A stretch of DNA of 61,398 nucleotides from the NCBI GenBank assembly GCA_016794525.1, contig JAEUJY010000017.1:1-61398 (forward strand), read 5' to 3'. Shown piece by piece: positions 47,849 through 60,027 of the stretch. A model generated the notes under the pieces. That model did no database searches. It was not told the origin of the DNA and worked only from the letters and a program-made list of their open reading frames with translations. The position numbers and the translations under genes are program-made. Source of the DNA: Myxococcales bacterium (GTDB lineage: Bacteria > Myxococcota_A > Polyangia > Haliangiales > Haliangiaceae). Each line of letters begins with the position of its first letter. Within the stretch, counting starts at the first letter, position 1.

Positions 47849-48784
47849 TCACGGCGGCGTCACGTCGATCCACACCGGCCAGTGATCCGACAGCGCGATC
47901 GCGCGCTCGACGGCCCCGGGCGCCGCGGTCGCGCCGCGGACGTACAGCGAGTCGAGGCGCGCCGCGACCAGCCCGGCGAACTGCTCGGTCGGTCCCAGCG
48001 TGGCGGTCGGCGTCGCGTAGCCGAGGCCGCGGACGTACCCGTCGATCACCGGCGCTTGGTCGGTGTCGACCACCGTCGAGCCGGGCAGGTCGGGCACCGC
48101 GCCGCCGGTCCAGACGTAGGGGTTGGTGTTGAGGTCGCCACCGACCACCGCGGGGGCTGGTGCGTCGAGGACCGCCGGGCGCAGTTGCAGGATGCGATCG
48201 CGGGCGTTGAGGCGGGTGTCGAGGTGCAGGTCGACCACGCGCAGCGCGGTGGCGCCGACTCGGACGTCGGCGGCCAGCGCCCGCCGCGGCACCTGGCTGA
48301 ACGCGAGGTCGGCGTAGGGCAGGTCCATCACCTGCACCCGCTCCAGCGGCCAGCGCGACAGGATCGCGGCGCCGTGGGTGCCGTCGCCCTCGAGCCGCTC
48401 GGGCGCGTACGCGTAGCCGAGCTCGAGCGCCGCCGCCAGGCGCTGGGCCCGCGCGCCGCCCTCGCCCGGGTGCGCCTCGATCTCCTGCAGCAGGATCACG
48501 TCGGCGGCGGCGAGCGCCGGCGTGGCGCGGATCGCGGCGGCCAGGCCGTCGACGTCGGCGCCCTTGGCGACGTTCCAGGTGACCACGCGGAGGCGGGCCG
48601 GCGGCGCAGGCAAGGGGCGCGGCGGTGGCGCACCTTCCGGGGTCAGCGGCCCGGTGATCGCGTCGGCGTCGACCCACTCCGACGGCGGCCCGAGCTCGGT
48701 CGCGCAACCGGCGAGCGCCAGCGCGGCGAGCGTCGCCAGCGCCGCTGCCGGTACGATCGGCGCGGCGGCGTTGACCGGTGACAT
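47849..48784 (-). CDS. Endonuclease/exonuclease/phosphatase-family lipoprotein
   Basis: 311 residues. Lipobox LAGC in ALATLAALALAGC. The EEP fold is shown by VVTWNVAKGADVD (Asn), ILLQEIEAHPG (Glu), VVGGDLNTNPYVW (Asp/Asn) and ALSDHWPVWIDV at the end (Asp-His). Catalytic residues of the family appear complete. Members cut nucleic acids or phospholipids and inositol phosphates; a lipid-anchored extracytoplasmic form probably acts on extracellular DNA or phospholipid. A minus-strand TAGGCT lies six bases before the ATG, suggesting a leaderless mRNA. Confidence 0.88.
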   Translation of the reverse strand: MSPVNAAAPIVPAAALATLAALALAGCATELGPPSEWVDADAITGPLTPEGAPPPRPLPAPPARLRVVTWNVAKGADVDGLAAAIRATPALAAADVILLQEIEAHPGEGGARAQRLAAALELGYAYAPERLEGDGTHGAAILSRWPLERVQVMDLPYADLAFSQVPRRALAADVRVGATALRVVDLHLDTRLNARDRILQLRPAVLDAPAPAVVGGDLNTNPYVWTGGAVPDLPGSTVVDTDQAPVIDGYVRGLGYATPTATLGPTEQFAGLVAARLDSLYVRGATAAPGAVERAIALSDHWPVWIDVTPP

Positions 48785-48848
48785 CCGAGCAGCCTACGCG
48801 CGCGGGGACCGCCGCCGGGCAGAAATCGACGGCGTCGGGCGGGCGCGG

Positions 48849-50057
48849 TCAGCCGACCGCGACCACGATCGCCGCCTGCAGCGTGCCGATCGCGCCGCCG
48901 AGCACGCCGCCCAGCGTGACCAGGATCCACTCGTCCTCCTCGAAGACGCCGCGGAGCACCCGCTCGAACTCGGCCTTGTCCATCGCGGCCAGCGAGCGCT
49001 CGAGGGTTTCGGCGATGCCGAGCTGCGCCCGCAGCGGCGCGTCGAGGGCCTCGATCACCGCCGGCGCGGTGGCGGTGAGCTCGGCGGTGACCGCGGCGAT
49101 CACCCGGGCCTTGACCTCGGGCGTCGGCGCGGTGCCCGCGGCCATCGCGGCGAAGGCGAGCAGCGGGCCAAGCTCGCGCTCGAGCGTGGCGGTGGCCGCG
49201 GTCACCAGCCGATCGCCGCCGCGCGCCACCACGTGGGCCACCAGATCCTTGGGGCCGATCACCTCGGTCGAGAGCATCGCGGCGTACTCGCGAGAGATCT
49301 CCTCCTGCCGCGCCGGGAACAGCCCCTGGAACGGAAACACGCCCAGGTAGTACGTGCGCTTGAGCGGGCGGAAGATCATCTGGATCGCGAACCAGTTGTT
49401 GATCAGCCCGTCGATGGCGCCGATCAGCGGGAGCAACCACCACTTCTCGAGCGCCGCGTAGCCGCCGACCTCGAGCAGGCCGATCAGGAAGCCGAGCACG
49501 GCGCCGTACCAGATCACCACCTGCAGCTCGCGGCGGCCGACCCGCTGGAACAGCCGGGCCAGGCGGTCGGCGTTCGATCCCGAGAGCTGCTCGACGATCA
49601 GGCCGCGGACGTCGATCACCTCGTGGAGCAGCGGCCGCAGGTCGCGGACCAGGGCCGCCACCACCGGCCGGGTGAGCGGCCCGAGCTGGGCGGTCAGCTG
49701 GTCGCGGACCGGGGGCGGCAGGTTCTCCCAGATCCCCGGCTTGATCGCTTCGAGCGCCGCCCGGGTCAGCGCGGGCCCACGCGCCTGCAGGTGCGGCGCT
49801 AGCAGGTCGGCCAGCTTGTCCGGATCGATCGTCTCGAGCAGCGTGTCGACGCCGACGCCGGTCTTGGCCACCGTGTCGGCGACTCCGCTGGCGAACTTGG
49901 GGGCGCGCCGCTGCACGACGCCCTGCCAGCCGATCGGGCCGACGCCGATCCACCGCGCCGGGTGGAACAGCATCCTGATCGCGACCCACTTGCACGTGTA
50001 GCCGATGATCGCGCCGACCACCGGCAGGAAGATCAGGATCTGGACGAAGTGCGACAC
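48849..50057 (-). CDS. DUF445-family membrane protein
   Basis: 402 residues with a GTG start at 50057, where the hydrophobic N-terminus MSHFVQILIFLPVVGAIIGY begins. Further family marks: TCKWVAIRMLFHPARWIGVG and, in the second half, WLLPLIGAIDGLINNWFAIQ followed by MIFRPLKRTYYLGVFPFQGL. The long middle is helical. The C-terminus is again hydrophobic (VTLGGVLGGAIGTLQAAIVV). DUF445 (YjiN/YheB-type) proteins are membrane-associated and uncharacterised. The open frame continues upstream through the palindrome array to 50849, but that part is low-complexity and not family-like. Confidence 0.88.
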   Translation of the reverse strand: MSHFVQILIFLPVVGAIIGYTCKWVAIRMLFHPARWIGVGPIGWQGVVQRRAPKFASGVADTVAKTGVGVDTLLETIDPDKLADLLAPHLQARGPALTRAALEAIKPGIWENLPPPVRDQLTAQLGPLTRPVVAALVRDLRPLLHEVIDVRGLIVEQLSGSNADRLARLFQRVGRRELQVVIWYGAVLGFLIGLLEVGGYAALEKWWLLPLIGAIDGLINNWFAIQMIFRPLKRTYYLGVFPFQGLFPARQEEISREYAAMLSTEVIGPKDLVAHVVARGGDRLVTAATATLERELGPLLAFAAMAAGTAPTPEVKARVIAAVTAELTATAPAVIEALDAPLRAQLGIAETLERSLAAMDKAEFERVLRGVFEEDEWILVTLGGVLGGAIGTLQAAIVVAVG

Positions 50058-50180
50058 GCGCAGTCCAGGATATCCCGCGGGCCCCGCGGCCCGGGACACG
50101 CCCGCCGCCCGTGAGAGGTCGTGTAACCAGGGGCCCGCGTGGGGAGATGCCCGGGCGCAGGCGGCGCCCGGGCTATCGAG

Positions 50181-51109
50181 CTCCCACGTGGGAGATGGCT
50201 GGGACGGCCGCGCCCGATGCGCGGGCGGCGCCCGGGCGATCGAACTCCCACGTGGGAGATGGCGGGGACGGCCGCGGCGGATGCGCGGGCGGCGCCCGGG
50301 CGATCGAGCTCCCACGTGGGAGATGGCGCGGGGCGCGGTCAGCCGCGCCCGCGACGTCCGAGAACCACGCGTGGGATAATCGGGGCGGGCGCGCCGCGGG
50401 GGGGAACTCCCACGTGGGAGATGGCAGGGCACAGGCGCGGCCCGCCGCGGGATCGAGTGGTCACCTGGGAGGTCGCCGGGGGCGCCGACGCGCGGGTGGG
50501 CCCAGGCCATCGGGTTCCCACGGGAGAAGGCGGCGCGCGACCGGGCGCTGGCCTCCCACGTGGGAGATTGCGGTGGGTGACGTGCGGGCCCCCTGCCGGC
50601 CGTCGAACTCCAAACGTGGGAGATCTCCGCTGCGGCGGGCGCCGGGCGGCCCGCGGGTTCGATCTCCCACGTGGGAGATGGCCGGGGTGCGCCGCGAGAT
50701 CGACGTCGATCGTCCGGGCGGGGGTGGGCGGGGCCTGGCCGATCGGACGGCCATCTCCCACGTGGGAGATGGCCGGGGTGCGGTGGCCGCGAGATCGACC
50801 TCGATCGTCCGGGCGGGGGTGGCCGGGGCCTGGCCGATCGGACGACCATCTCCCACGTGGGGATGGCCGGGGTGCGGTGGCCGCGAGATCGACCTCGATC
50901 GTCCGGGCGAGGGGGGCCGGGGCCTGGCCGATCGGACGGCTATCTCCCACGTGGGAGATGGCCGGGGCCGGGAGATGGCCGGGACCGGCGCGGCCGGAGA
51001 TCGATCGACCTCCCACGTGGGAGATGCCCAGGCGGGGGCGGCCGCGAGCGCGACTTCGATCTCCCGTGGCGGAGACTGCGGGCGGGCTGCGATCTCCCAC
51101 GTGGGAGAG
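50181..51109. repeat. Array of CACGTG-core palindromes
   Basis: Exact copies of the 14-bp palindrome CTCCCACGTGGGAG start at 50181, 50245, 50309, 50407, 50553, 50664, 50755, 50944, 51010 and 51094. Most extend to or towards the full 18-bp palindrome ATCTCCCACGTGGGAGAT. Degenerate copies lie near 50365, 50455, 50515, 50608, 50850 and 51061. Spacing varies from 64 to about 190 bp. The array fills the gap between two minus-strand genes (50058-51128); 50058-50180 shows nothing else. No other copy was noticed in the window. CACGTG is also the core of the ParB site parS, but the flanks differ. Confidence 0.9.
50681..50959. repeat. Tandem ~90-95-bp units carrying the palindrome
   Basis: Three consecutive units (about 50681-50770, 50771-50864, 50865-50959) share the order GGCCGGGGTGCG, GAGATCGAC, TCGATCGTCCGGGCG, GGGGCCTGGCCGATCGGACG, palindrome. 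They differ by small indels. The palindrome in the second unit has lost one base (GTGGGGAT). So the array has grown at least partly by tandem duplication. Confidence 0.8.
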
Positions 51110-51128
51110 GCCGCGCCTGCCCCCCGAT

Positions 51129-52028
51129 TCAGATCGAGCCGGCGGCCGAGCGGCGCACGCCGCCGCCTTTCTGGGTGCACCGGCCGGCGCCGCTCCAGAC
51201 CTCGACGCTCTTTGACCAGCTGTGGCTGCCGCCGCGGCGGGCGAGCGCCTTGTAATAGGCGCGGCGGCCGACGAACAGGTCAAGCTGCTTGCCGTCGATG
51301 CCACCGCCGGTGTCGACCGCGACGACGCAGCCGTCGTGGACGAAGCCGCCGACCCCGGCCGGGCCGGGCATCCGCAGGCCGTCGAGCGCCGGGATGTACA
51401 GCATGCTGCCCATCTTGACGACCTTGGGATCGACGGCGACCGAGCGGTAGGGCACGAGCGCGCGACCGGAGCCACCAGTGCCCCAGGCCTTGCTGGCCGG
51501 GACGATGTGGAAGCAGCGGCGGCCGCACGCGCAGCGCGACGCGACGTTGACCAGGCGGCCATCGCGCAGCCGACCGGTGCCCTGCATCGCGACCTGGGCG
51601 GCGAACGCGGGGGTGACGTGCGCGAGGGGCACGCACGCCTGGTCGTTGAGGGGGATCAGGGTGGGGGCGGCGGGCGCGGCGACCGGGGCGCCGGCGGCGA
51701 GGGCGACGTCGTCGGTGTCGGCGGCGTCGCGGCCGTTGTCGTTGGCGGCCGGGGCCGAGCCCATCTCGGCCTCGTGGATGATGAAGTAGAAGGTCATCTG
51801 GAAGCGCCCGATCGGCGCCTCGGCCGGCGTCGGCGCGGGCAGCACCCGGGCGGCGACGGCAGGGGCCGGCGCGACGATCGGCGGGGTCATCTCCAGCCGC
51901 TGGCTCGGACGATCGCACGCGGCGAATCCGAGCCCGGCCGCCATCCACGCGACGCTGCGTCTCCGGAAGCGGTCCAGGGTCGCGCGGAGGGCCCGGGCGG
52001 CGCGGTGGAGAGCATCGGTGATTCGCAT
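51129..52028 (-). CDS. 3D-domain (double-psi barrel) lipoprotein
   Basis: 299 residues. The N-terminus has an Arg-rich region and a hydrophobic stretch SVAWMAAGLGFAAC (lipobox-like FAAC). The C-terminal 3D domain holds AVDPKVVKMGSMLYIP, later CVVAVDTGGGIDGKQLDLFV (near residue 240), with the Asp residues of lytic transglycosylases of the MltA/YabE type, so a peptidoglycan-cleaving activity is likely. The Cys-rich ASRCACGRRCFH segment before it is unusual. The ATG at 52028 is supported by GAGG six bases upstream; an in-frame ATG at 52106 is less likely. Confidence 0.82.
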   Translation of the reverse strand: MRITDALHRAARALRATLDRFRRRSVAWMAAGLGFAACDRPSQRLEMTPPIVAPAPAVAARVLPAPTPAEAPIGRFQMTFYFIIHEAEMGSAPAANDNGRDAADTDDVALAAGAPVAAPAAPTLIPLNDQACVPLAHVTPAFAAQVAMQGTGRLRDGRLVNVASRCACGRRCFHIVPASKAWGTGGSGRALVPYRSVAVDPKVVKMGSMLYIPALDGLRMPGPAGVGGFVHDGCVVAVDTGGGIDGKQLDLFVGRRAYYKALARRGGSHSWSKSVEVWSGAGRCTQKGGGVRRSAAGSI

Positions 52029-52270
52029 GGTTGCCTCGCGCGGCGGGTTGCTTCCGGTGGCCATGCCTCCGGCGATCACCCGCATGGTTCGCCTCGTCCG
52101 AGCCATCCCCGCGTTTGCGTTGGGACGACCCTTGGAGGGCTGCGGTTGGAGCGGTTCCTCTACGGGGAACCGAAATACTACCCATGATCGGCCGGGGCGT
52201 GGGCCGAAAATCGACCGGCCGGTCGGATTGGTTGGACCGCGTGCTTGGCCGGCGTTGCGACCGATGCCGG
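52029..52270. other. Intergenic region with a GACCGGCCGGTC palindrome
   Basis: This 242-bp gap between two minus-strand genes contains a 14-bp palindrome CGACCGGCCGGTCG at 52212-52225 and a minus-strand TAGTAT (52180-52175) in an AT-richer stretch, a possible -10 for the 3D-domain gene with a long leader. No -35 is convincing. No gene is visible. Confidence 0.35.
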
Positions 52271-53263
52271 CTACCGATCGCCGACGAGCAGCGCGCGCAG
52301 CACGAACGAGCCGAGCCAGTGGCCGCCGGCGTAGCTCGGCGTCTCGATCGCGGCGATCGCCGCGGCGAGGTGCGTGGCGGCCAGATCGCCCAGGCGCGCC
52401 GCGCGCGGATCACCGCCCGGCAGCGCCGCCGCGATCTCGCGCGCCATCCACGCGCGGCTGGCGGCGAGGCCGTCGAGGTGAACCAGCCGCCCGTCGTCGC
52501 GATCGGCGGCGCGGGGCGGCGCCCACGCGATCGTCGCCAGCTCGGGCAGCGCCCGATCGATCCACGCCGCCAGCTCGACCGGCGACAGCACGCGGGCCAT
52601 CAACGCCGCCGCACCCAGGCCCGGCGACAGGAAGTCCTCCCCCGACGGCTCGAGGTGCAGGGCCGGCCCGCGATCCGCGTCGTGCAGGCGGCGCGCGGCG
52701 GCGACGATCCGTTCGGCGATTTCGGGTGCGCCGGTCGCCCGGGCCCAGTCGAGCGCGAGCGCGGCGCCGAACGCCGACTGCGCGTGCGTGCCGGCGCGCA
52801 CCGCGTGGGACAGCCGCTCGAGCCACGCGGCGATCCGCGCCGCGGCCAGCGCGGCGATCGGTGCGGCGTCGGCGGCCCAGGCCGCGGCCGGTGGCCACGC
52901 GACCAGCTCGCCGTGCAGCGCGCACGCCCAGGCCAGGCCGTACGGTCGCTCGAAGCTCGGGTGCGCGCGCAGGTACGCCAGCTCGCCGGCCCAGGCGTCG
53001 GCGGTGAACGAGCGCGCGAGCGCCGCCTCGGCGTCGGCGGCCAGCGGGTGGGCCGGCCAGCGGCGGGCGAAGGCGGCCAGGGTCCAGTGACCGTGGACCG
53101 CCGAGTGCCAGTCGAACGCGCCCCAGAAGATCGGGTAGAGCCCCCGGGGGGTGACGGCGGCGTCGTCGGCGACGACGTGGGTCAGGTGGTACGGGTGCGG
53201 GCGGTGGATGGCCGCCAGGGCGAGCTCGGCGGCGCGGGCCGCGGCGCTCGCGTCGGCTACCAC
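52271..53263 (-). CDS. DUF2891-family protein
   Basis: 330 residues from a GTG at 53263, which overlaps the upstream stop by seven bases (GTGGTAG). The family signature is RPHPYHLTHVVADDAAVTPR followed by GLYPIFWGAFDWHSAVHGHW (near residue 25-60), a His/Trp-rich block likely to be catalytic or metal-binding. The rest is helical, consistent with an alpha/alpha toroid as in glycan-processing enzymes. C-terminal: TPSYAGGHWLGSFVLRALL. DUF2891 is uncharacterised. The overlap suggests co-translation with the small membrane protein upstream. Confidence 0.85.
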   Translation of the reverse strand: MVADASAAARAAELALAAIHRPHPYHLTHVVADDAAVTPRGLYPIFWGAFDWHSAVHGHWTLAAFARRWPAHPLAADAEAALARSFTADAWAGELAYLRAHPSFERPYGLAWACALHGELVAWPPAAAWAADAAPIAALAAARIAAWLERLSHAVRAGTHAQSAFGAALALDWARATGAPEIAERIVAAARRLHDADRGPALHLEPSGEDFLSPGLGAAALMARVLSPVELAAWIDRALPELATIAWAPPRAADRDDGRLVHLDGLAASRAWMAREIAAALPGGDPRAARLGDLAATHLAAAIAAIETPSYAGGHWLGSFVLRALLVGDR

Positions 53264-53700
53264 CAGCGGCTGCCGTACTTGTTGGTCACGTAGGCCATCA
53301 GCACGGCGGCGACGATCGCGACCACGCCGAGCAGCGACTGGAACGGCAGCACCTTCTTCTGCATCTCCATGGCCTTCTGCTCGGCCGGCGACTCGCCGGG
53401 GATCCACTTGGCCACCAGCGGCATGCCGAACAGGAAGCCCAGGCCGAGCTCGGCGACCAGCGTGCCGACCGCCGCCAGCAAGATCGACATCGGGAAGCCC
53501 GACGCGGTCATGTCGTTCATGTGCGGCAGCATGCGGGCCGCGTTGACGATGCCCCAGACCAGCAGCACGACGCCGATGATCCCCTGGAACGGGACCAGCT
53601 TGTCGATCAGGTCCTTGGCCTGGGGCTTCTGGGCGATGATCAGGCCCGAGAGCGCCAGGACGCCGGCCAGCGTGAGCATGATGACGGTGATCCAGTTCAT
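53257..53700 (-). CDS. Small membrane protein with an internal repeat
   Basis: 147 residues with four hydrophobic segments: near 3-23, 38-54, 70-92 and 117-137. The second and fourth are related (KLVPFQGIIGVVLLVWG and KVLPFQSLLGVVAIVAA), so the protein looks like two copies of a helical hairpin. A good ribosome-binding site (AGGAGG) precedes the ATG at 53700. No family recognised. It shares an operon with the DUF2891 gene. Confidence 0.75.
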   Translation of the reverse strand: MNWITVIMLTLAGVLALSGLIIAQKPQAKDLIDKLVPFQGIIGVVLLVWGIVNAARMLPHMNDMTASGFPMSILLAAVGTLVAELGLGFLFGMPLVAKWIPGESPAEQKAMEMQKKVLPFQSLLGVVAIVAAVLMAYVTNKYGSRWW

Positions 53701-53759
53701 GCGGTCCTCCTGGCGGCGATCCTACGCCGGCCCGCGCGGGCCGGGGGCGCGGCGGGCGT

Positions 53760-57422
<3,663 letters not shown>

Positions 57423-57513
57423 CGCCCGTCGGTAGCACGAAGCCCGGGCCGGGCCAACGGGCTGCGCGCCGCCGGCGCCTGTCACGATCGCCGCGCGGTC
57501 GCGTTGTGACCGG

Positions 57514-58224
57514 GTGCGGATCATCGTCGTCGCGGTCGCGCTCGGCGCGGCGGGCTCGGCCCGCGCCGAGGAAGGCGTGCCCTCGGTCCAGCCGGCACGG
57601 CCGCCGTGGCTGCCGCAGCCGGCCATGGTCGGGCCGACGCGCGGGCGGCTGGAGATCGTCGCCGGGCGCGGCGTCAGCGGGGGTCTCGCCCAGGTCTCCG
57701 CCGAGGTGGCGCTGGGGCGTGGCTGGTCGATCAGCGGCGGGGCCCAGGTGACCGAGGCCGGCTCACGGCCGCGCGGCGGGGTGGCGTGGCAGGCGCGCGC
57801 GCCGGTCGGCGATCGGACCGGGGTGCGGCTCAGCCTGGCCTATCGCCCCGAGGGCTTGGTCGAGCCGGAGGGCGAGGTCGAGGCGGCGGTCGCGTTCAGC
57901 CGGCGGCTCGGCGTCGGCGCCGGCGCGCTGGCCGTGACCTACGGGCAGGATCCCGAGGGCCGCGAGCGCGACGCCGAGGTCGCGGTCGCGCTCGGGCGGC
58001 CGATCGCCGGGCGGTTCGCGGTGGGCGCGGTGGTGCAGGGGCGGCGCGCGCTGGGGACACGGCTCGAGGACGAGCGGCGCTGGGACGCGCTGGCGACCGG
58101 CGTCGGCGCGGTGCGCGTCGATGCCGCCCGGTTGGAGCTGGCGCTCGGCGGGGAGCTGCTGGCGCGCCGGACCGATCGGGTCGCGGGCGCGCGGGTGGTC
58201 GCTGGCGTCGGCTACGACTGGTGA
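57514..58224 (+). CDS. Exported beta-rich protein, probable outer-membrane barrel
   Basis: 236 residues from a GTG at 57514 that gives a signal peptide ([18 protein letters not shown]). The mature part alternates polar and hydrophobic residues in many short strands ([40 protein letters not shown]) and ends in VAGVGYDW. A terminal aromatic after a strand fits an outer-membrane barrel. No family recognised. Divergent from metH; the 38 bp to the next gene suggest an operon. Confidence 0.65.
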   Translation: MRIIVVAVALGAAGSARAEEGVPSVQPARPPWLPQPAMVGPTRGRLEIVAGRGVSGGLAQVSAEVALGRGWSISGGAQVTEAGSRPRGGVAWQARAPVGDRTGVRLSLAYRPEGLVEPEGEVEAAVAFSRRLGVGAGALAVTYGQDPEGRERDAEVAVALGRPIAGRFAVGAVVQGRRALGTRLEDERRWDALATGVGAVRVDAARLELALGGELLARRTDRVAGARVVAGVGYDW

Positions 58225-58262
58225 CGGCGCAATAGCCGTCGTCGGCGCGGCGTTGTAGGCGG

Positions 58263-58580
58263 GTGTCGATCGCCGCGCGCTGGCCGCTGGCCCTGGTGGT
58301 GGCCGCGCAGGTCGGCAGCTGCGCGGTCGCGCCGACGCTGGTGGCGCGGCCTGCGGCGCTGCTCCTCACCGCCTGCGATCGCGGCTCGCCGATCGGCGCG
58401 CCGGCGGCGCTGTGCGTGCCGGCGGGGCAGGGCGCGCGCGATCCCACCGACGGCCTGGTGATCGCCGCGGGGCTGGTGCTGCTGGGGTCGCTGATCGTCT
58501 GGGCGTGGCCGCTGGCGGCGCTGGTGCGGCCCGCCGATGACGACGACGATGATGCGGGCGGTGACGTCGACGTCGGGTGA
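58263..58580 (+). CDS. Small membrane protein of unknown function
   Basis: 105 residues from a GTG at 58263. Two hydrophobic segments: an N-terminal one (near 9-36) and LVIAAGLVLLGSLIVWAWPL (near 65-84), followed by a strongly acidic tail (DDDDDDAGGDVDVG). Cysteines at about 20, 38 and 51. No family recognised. Coding is plausible from its codon use and membrane pattern, but it is short and the start is not certain. Confidence 0.5.
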   Translation: MSIAARWPLALVVAAQVGSCAVAPTLVARPAALLLTACDRGSPIGAPAALCVPAGQGARDPTDGLVIAAGLVLLGSLIVWAWPLAALVRPADDDDDDAGGDVDVG

Positions 58581-58637
58581 CCGCACCTCACGGACGTCTC
58601 TCTGGTGGCTCCCGCGCGGCCGCGCGACGCTCGAGGC

Positions 58638-60014
58638 ATGCGGATCACGACGTGGATCGGACTGGTGGCGGTGGCGCTGTCGTGCGGATGTTCGCTGGCG
58701 TTCGTGAAGCGCGCGCCGCCGGGCGCCGCGCCGGGGCCGCAGGTCGCGTGCACCGACACCAAGATCTTGCCGGTCGCCGACGCGGTGGTCGGCACCGCGA
58801 TGGTGATCGGCGCCGCCGGCATCAGCCGCGCCGACATCGATTCCGACGCGCGCAACGTCGTCGCGCCGCTCTACGCCGTCGTCGGTCTCGGGCTCATCTA
58901 CTCGGCGTACGTCGGGTTCCGTGAGACCGGGCGCTGCCAGGAGCTGCGCGGCGCGCCGGCGGTCGCGATGGCGCCGGTGGGTGCGGCGGCTCCGGCTCCG
59001 GCACCGGCTCCGGCTCCGGCTGCGGCTCCGGCTCCGGCTCCGGCTGCGGCTCCGGCTCCGGCACCGGCTCCGGCGCTGGCTCCGGCTCCGGCTCTGGCTC
59101 CGGCTGCGGCTCCGGCTCCGATTCCGGCTCCGGCTCCGGCTCCGACGATCGATCCGTATGCCGCGCCGCCGCCGCCTGCGCCGCGCCCCGAACCTTCCGG
59201 CGAGGGCGAGCTGATCGGCATCGGCGCGTCGCTGGGGTTGCTCACGTCGATCACGCTGATCGATCGCGCGGATGCGGGGGAGTCGAAGTCGGCGTCGCTG
59301 CTGATCGTCGGCGGCGCGCTCGGCGGTGGCGCGCTCGGCTACCTGCTCGCCGACGGCCTGCACGCGCGCCGCTCGGACGCCTACGCGTCGGCGGCGGGGT
59401 TGAGCCTCGGCATCACCAACGCCGCGCTGCTGCTGCGCCCGCTCGGGCGCACCGACACCAGCGAGGAGATCTTGCCGATCTTGCTGGCCGGCAGCGTGGT
59501 CGGCGCAGGCGCGGGCCTCGCGGTCGGTCACGGCCTCGCGCTGACCCGCGGCCAGGTGATGTTCGCCGCCGACCTCGGCTTGCTCGGCGTGGGCACGGTC
59601 GCGCTGACCTCGGGGCTGTTCGACAAGGACGACGAGGCCGACGACACCGAGCTGATCGCGCTGCAGGTCGGGCTCGACGTCGGCGTCGCGGCCGGGCTGG
59701 TGCTCGCGCCACAGGTCGACTGGTCGTATCGGCGCGCGCGCTGGGTCGGCGCGGCGTCGCTGGCCGGCTTCTTCGCCGGCAGCCTGATCGCCGTCGGCGC
59801 CACCGACAAGGGCGAGAACCCAGATCCCGACGTGGTCGGCGCGTCGGTGTTGACCGGCATGTGGGCCGGCTTCGGCCTGGGCGTCTTGCTCACCCGCGGC
59901 TGGGACCCCGACCCCGCTGGCGCGACCGGCGCGACCGGCGCGGGCGCGACGATGACGCTGGTGCCGCGGGTCGGCCGCGATCAGATCGGCGTCGGCGTGG
60001 CCGGCGGCTTCTGA
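58638..60014 (+). CDS. Lipoprotein with an Ala-Pro repeat linker and a membrane-like domain
   Basis: 458 residues. Lipoprotein signal [18 protein letters not shown]. An N-terminal region with hydrophobic segments ([34 protein letters not shown]) is followed by an (AlaPro)n linker at residues ~117-169. The C-terminal ~280 residues consist of repeated Gly/Ala/Leu-rich hydrophobic stretches ([60 protein letters not shown]) like glycine-zipper segments that can span membranes. I recognise no family. It ends [14 protein letters not shown] and converges on the aminotransferase gene with 13 bp between stops. Confidence 0.65.
   Translation: MRITTWIGLVAVALSCGCSLAFVKRAPPGAAPGPQVACTDTKILPVADAVVGTAMVIGAAGISRADIDSDARNVVAPLYAVVGLGLIYSAYVGFRETGRCQELRGAPAVAMAPVGAAAPAPAPAPAPAAAPAPAPAAAPAPAPAPALAPAPALAPAAAPAPIPAPAPAPTIDPYAAPPPPAPRPEPSGEGELIGIGASLGLLTSITLIDRADAGESKSASLLIVGGALGGGALGYLLADGLHARRSDAYASAAGLSLGITNAALLLRPLGRTDTSEEILPILLAGSVVGAGAGLAVGHGLALTRGQVMFAADLGLLGVGTVALTSGLFDKDDEADDTELIALQVGLDVGVAAGLVLAPQVDWSYRRARWVGAASLAGFFAGSLIAVGATDKGENPDPDVVGASVLTGMWAGFGLGVLLTRGWDPDPAGATGATGAGATMTLVPRVGRDQIGVGVAGGF
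58988..59144. repeat. GCTCCG-type hexanucleotide repeat encoding Ala-Pro
   Basis: Imperfect tandem GCTCCG/GCTGCG/GCACCG units, in frame, encode the AP-rich linker of the surrounding lipoprotein. Because units are six bases, gain or loss keeps the frame, so linker length can vary between strains without loss of function. Confidence 0.85.
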
Positions 60015-60027
60015 CGCCGGCGCGGCG

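Noticed and set aside
47846-47851. Shared terminator between convergent genes
   Set aside because: The two stop codons abut with no spacer and no hairpin with T-run is visible; other convergent pairs (7300/7309, 42116/42129, 60014/60028) are equally tight, so termination must lie within coding sequence or depend on Rho.
50058-50849. N-terminal extension of the DUF445 protein through the array
   Set aside because: The extension is low-complexity Pro/Arg-rich. The hydrophobic family N-terminus begins exactly at the GTG at 50057.
50181-51109. CRISPR array
   Set aside because: The repeat is a short perfect palindrome, the spacing is irregular from 64 to 190 bp, flanks are partly repeated themselves, and no cas gene is in the window.
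50181-51109. Classical parS cluster
   Set aside because: Only the CACGTG core and four outer positions (10 of 16 bases) match the parS consensus; the other six bases differ consistently. Kept only as a hypothesis about a related binder.
50111-51562. Open frames through the palindrome array with repeated PTWEM, SHVGDG or LPRGRW peptides
   Set aside because: Several frames on both strands are open because the palindrome lacks stops and the region is GC-rich. The peptides merely restate the DNA repeat, and no start or family support exists.
57423-57513. Cobalamin or SAM riboswitch upstream of metH
   Set aside because: Only 91 bp lie between metH and the divergent gene, and no conserved riboswitch sequence such as a B12 box was seen.
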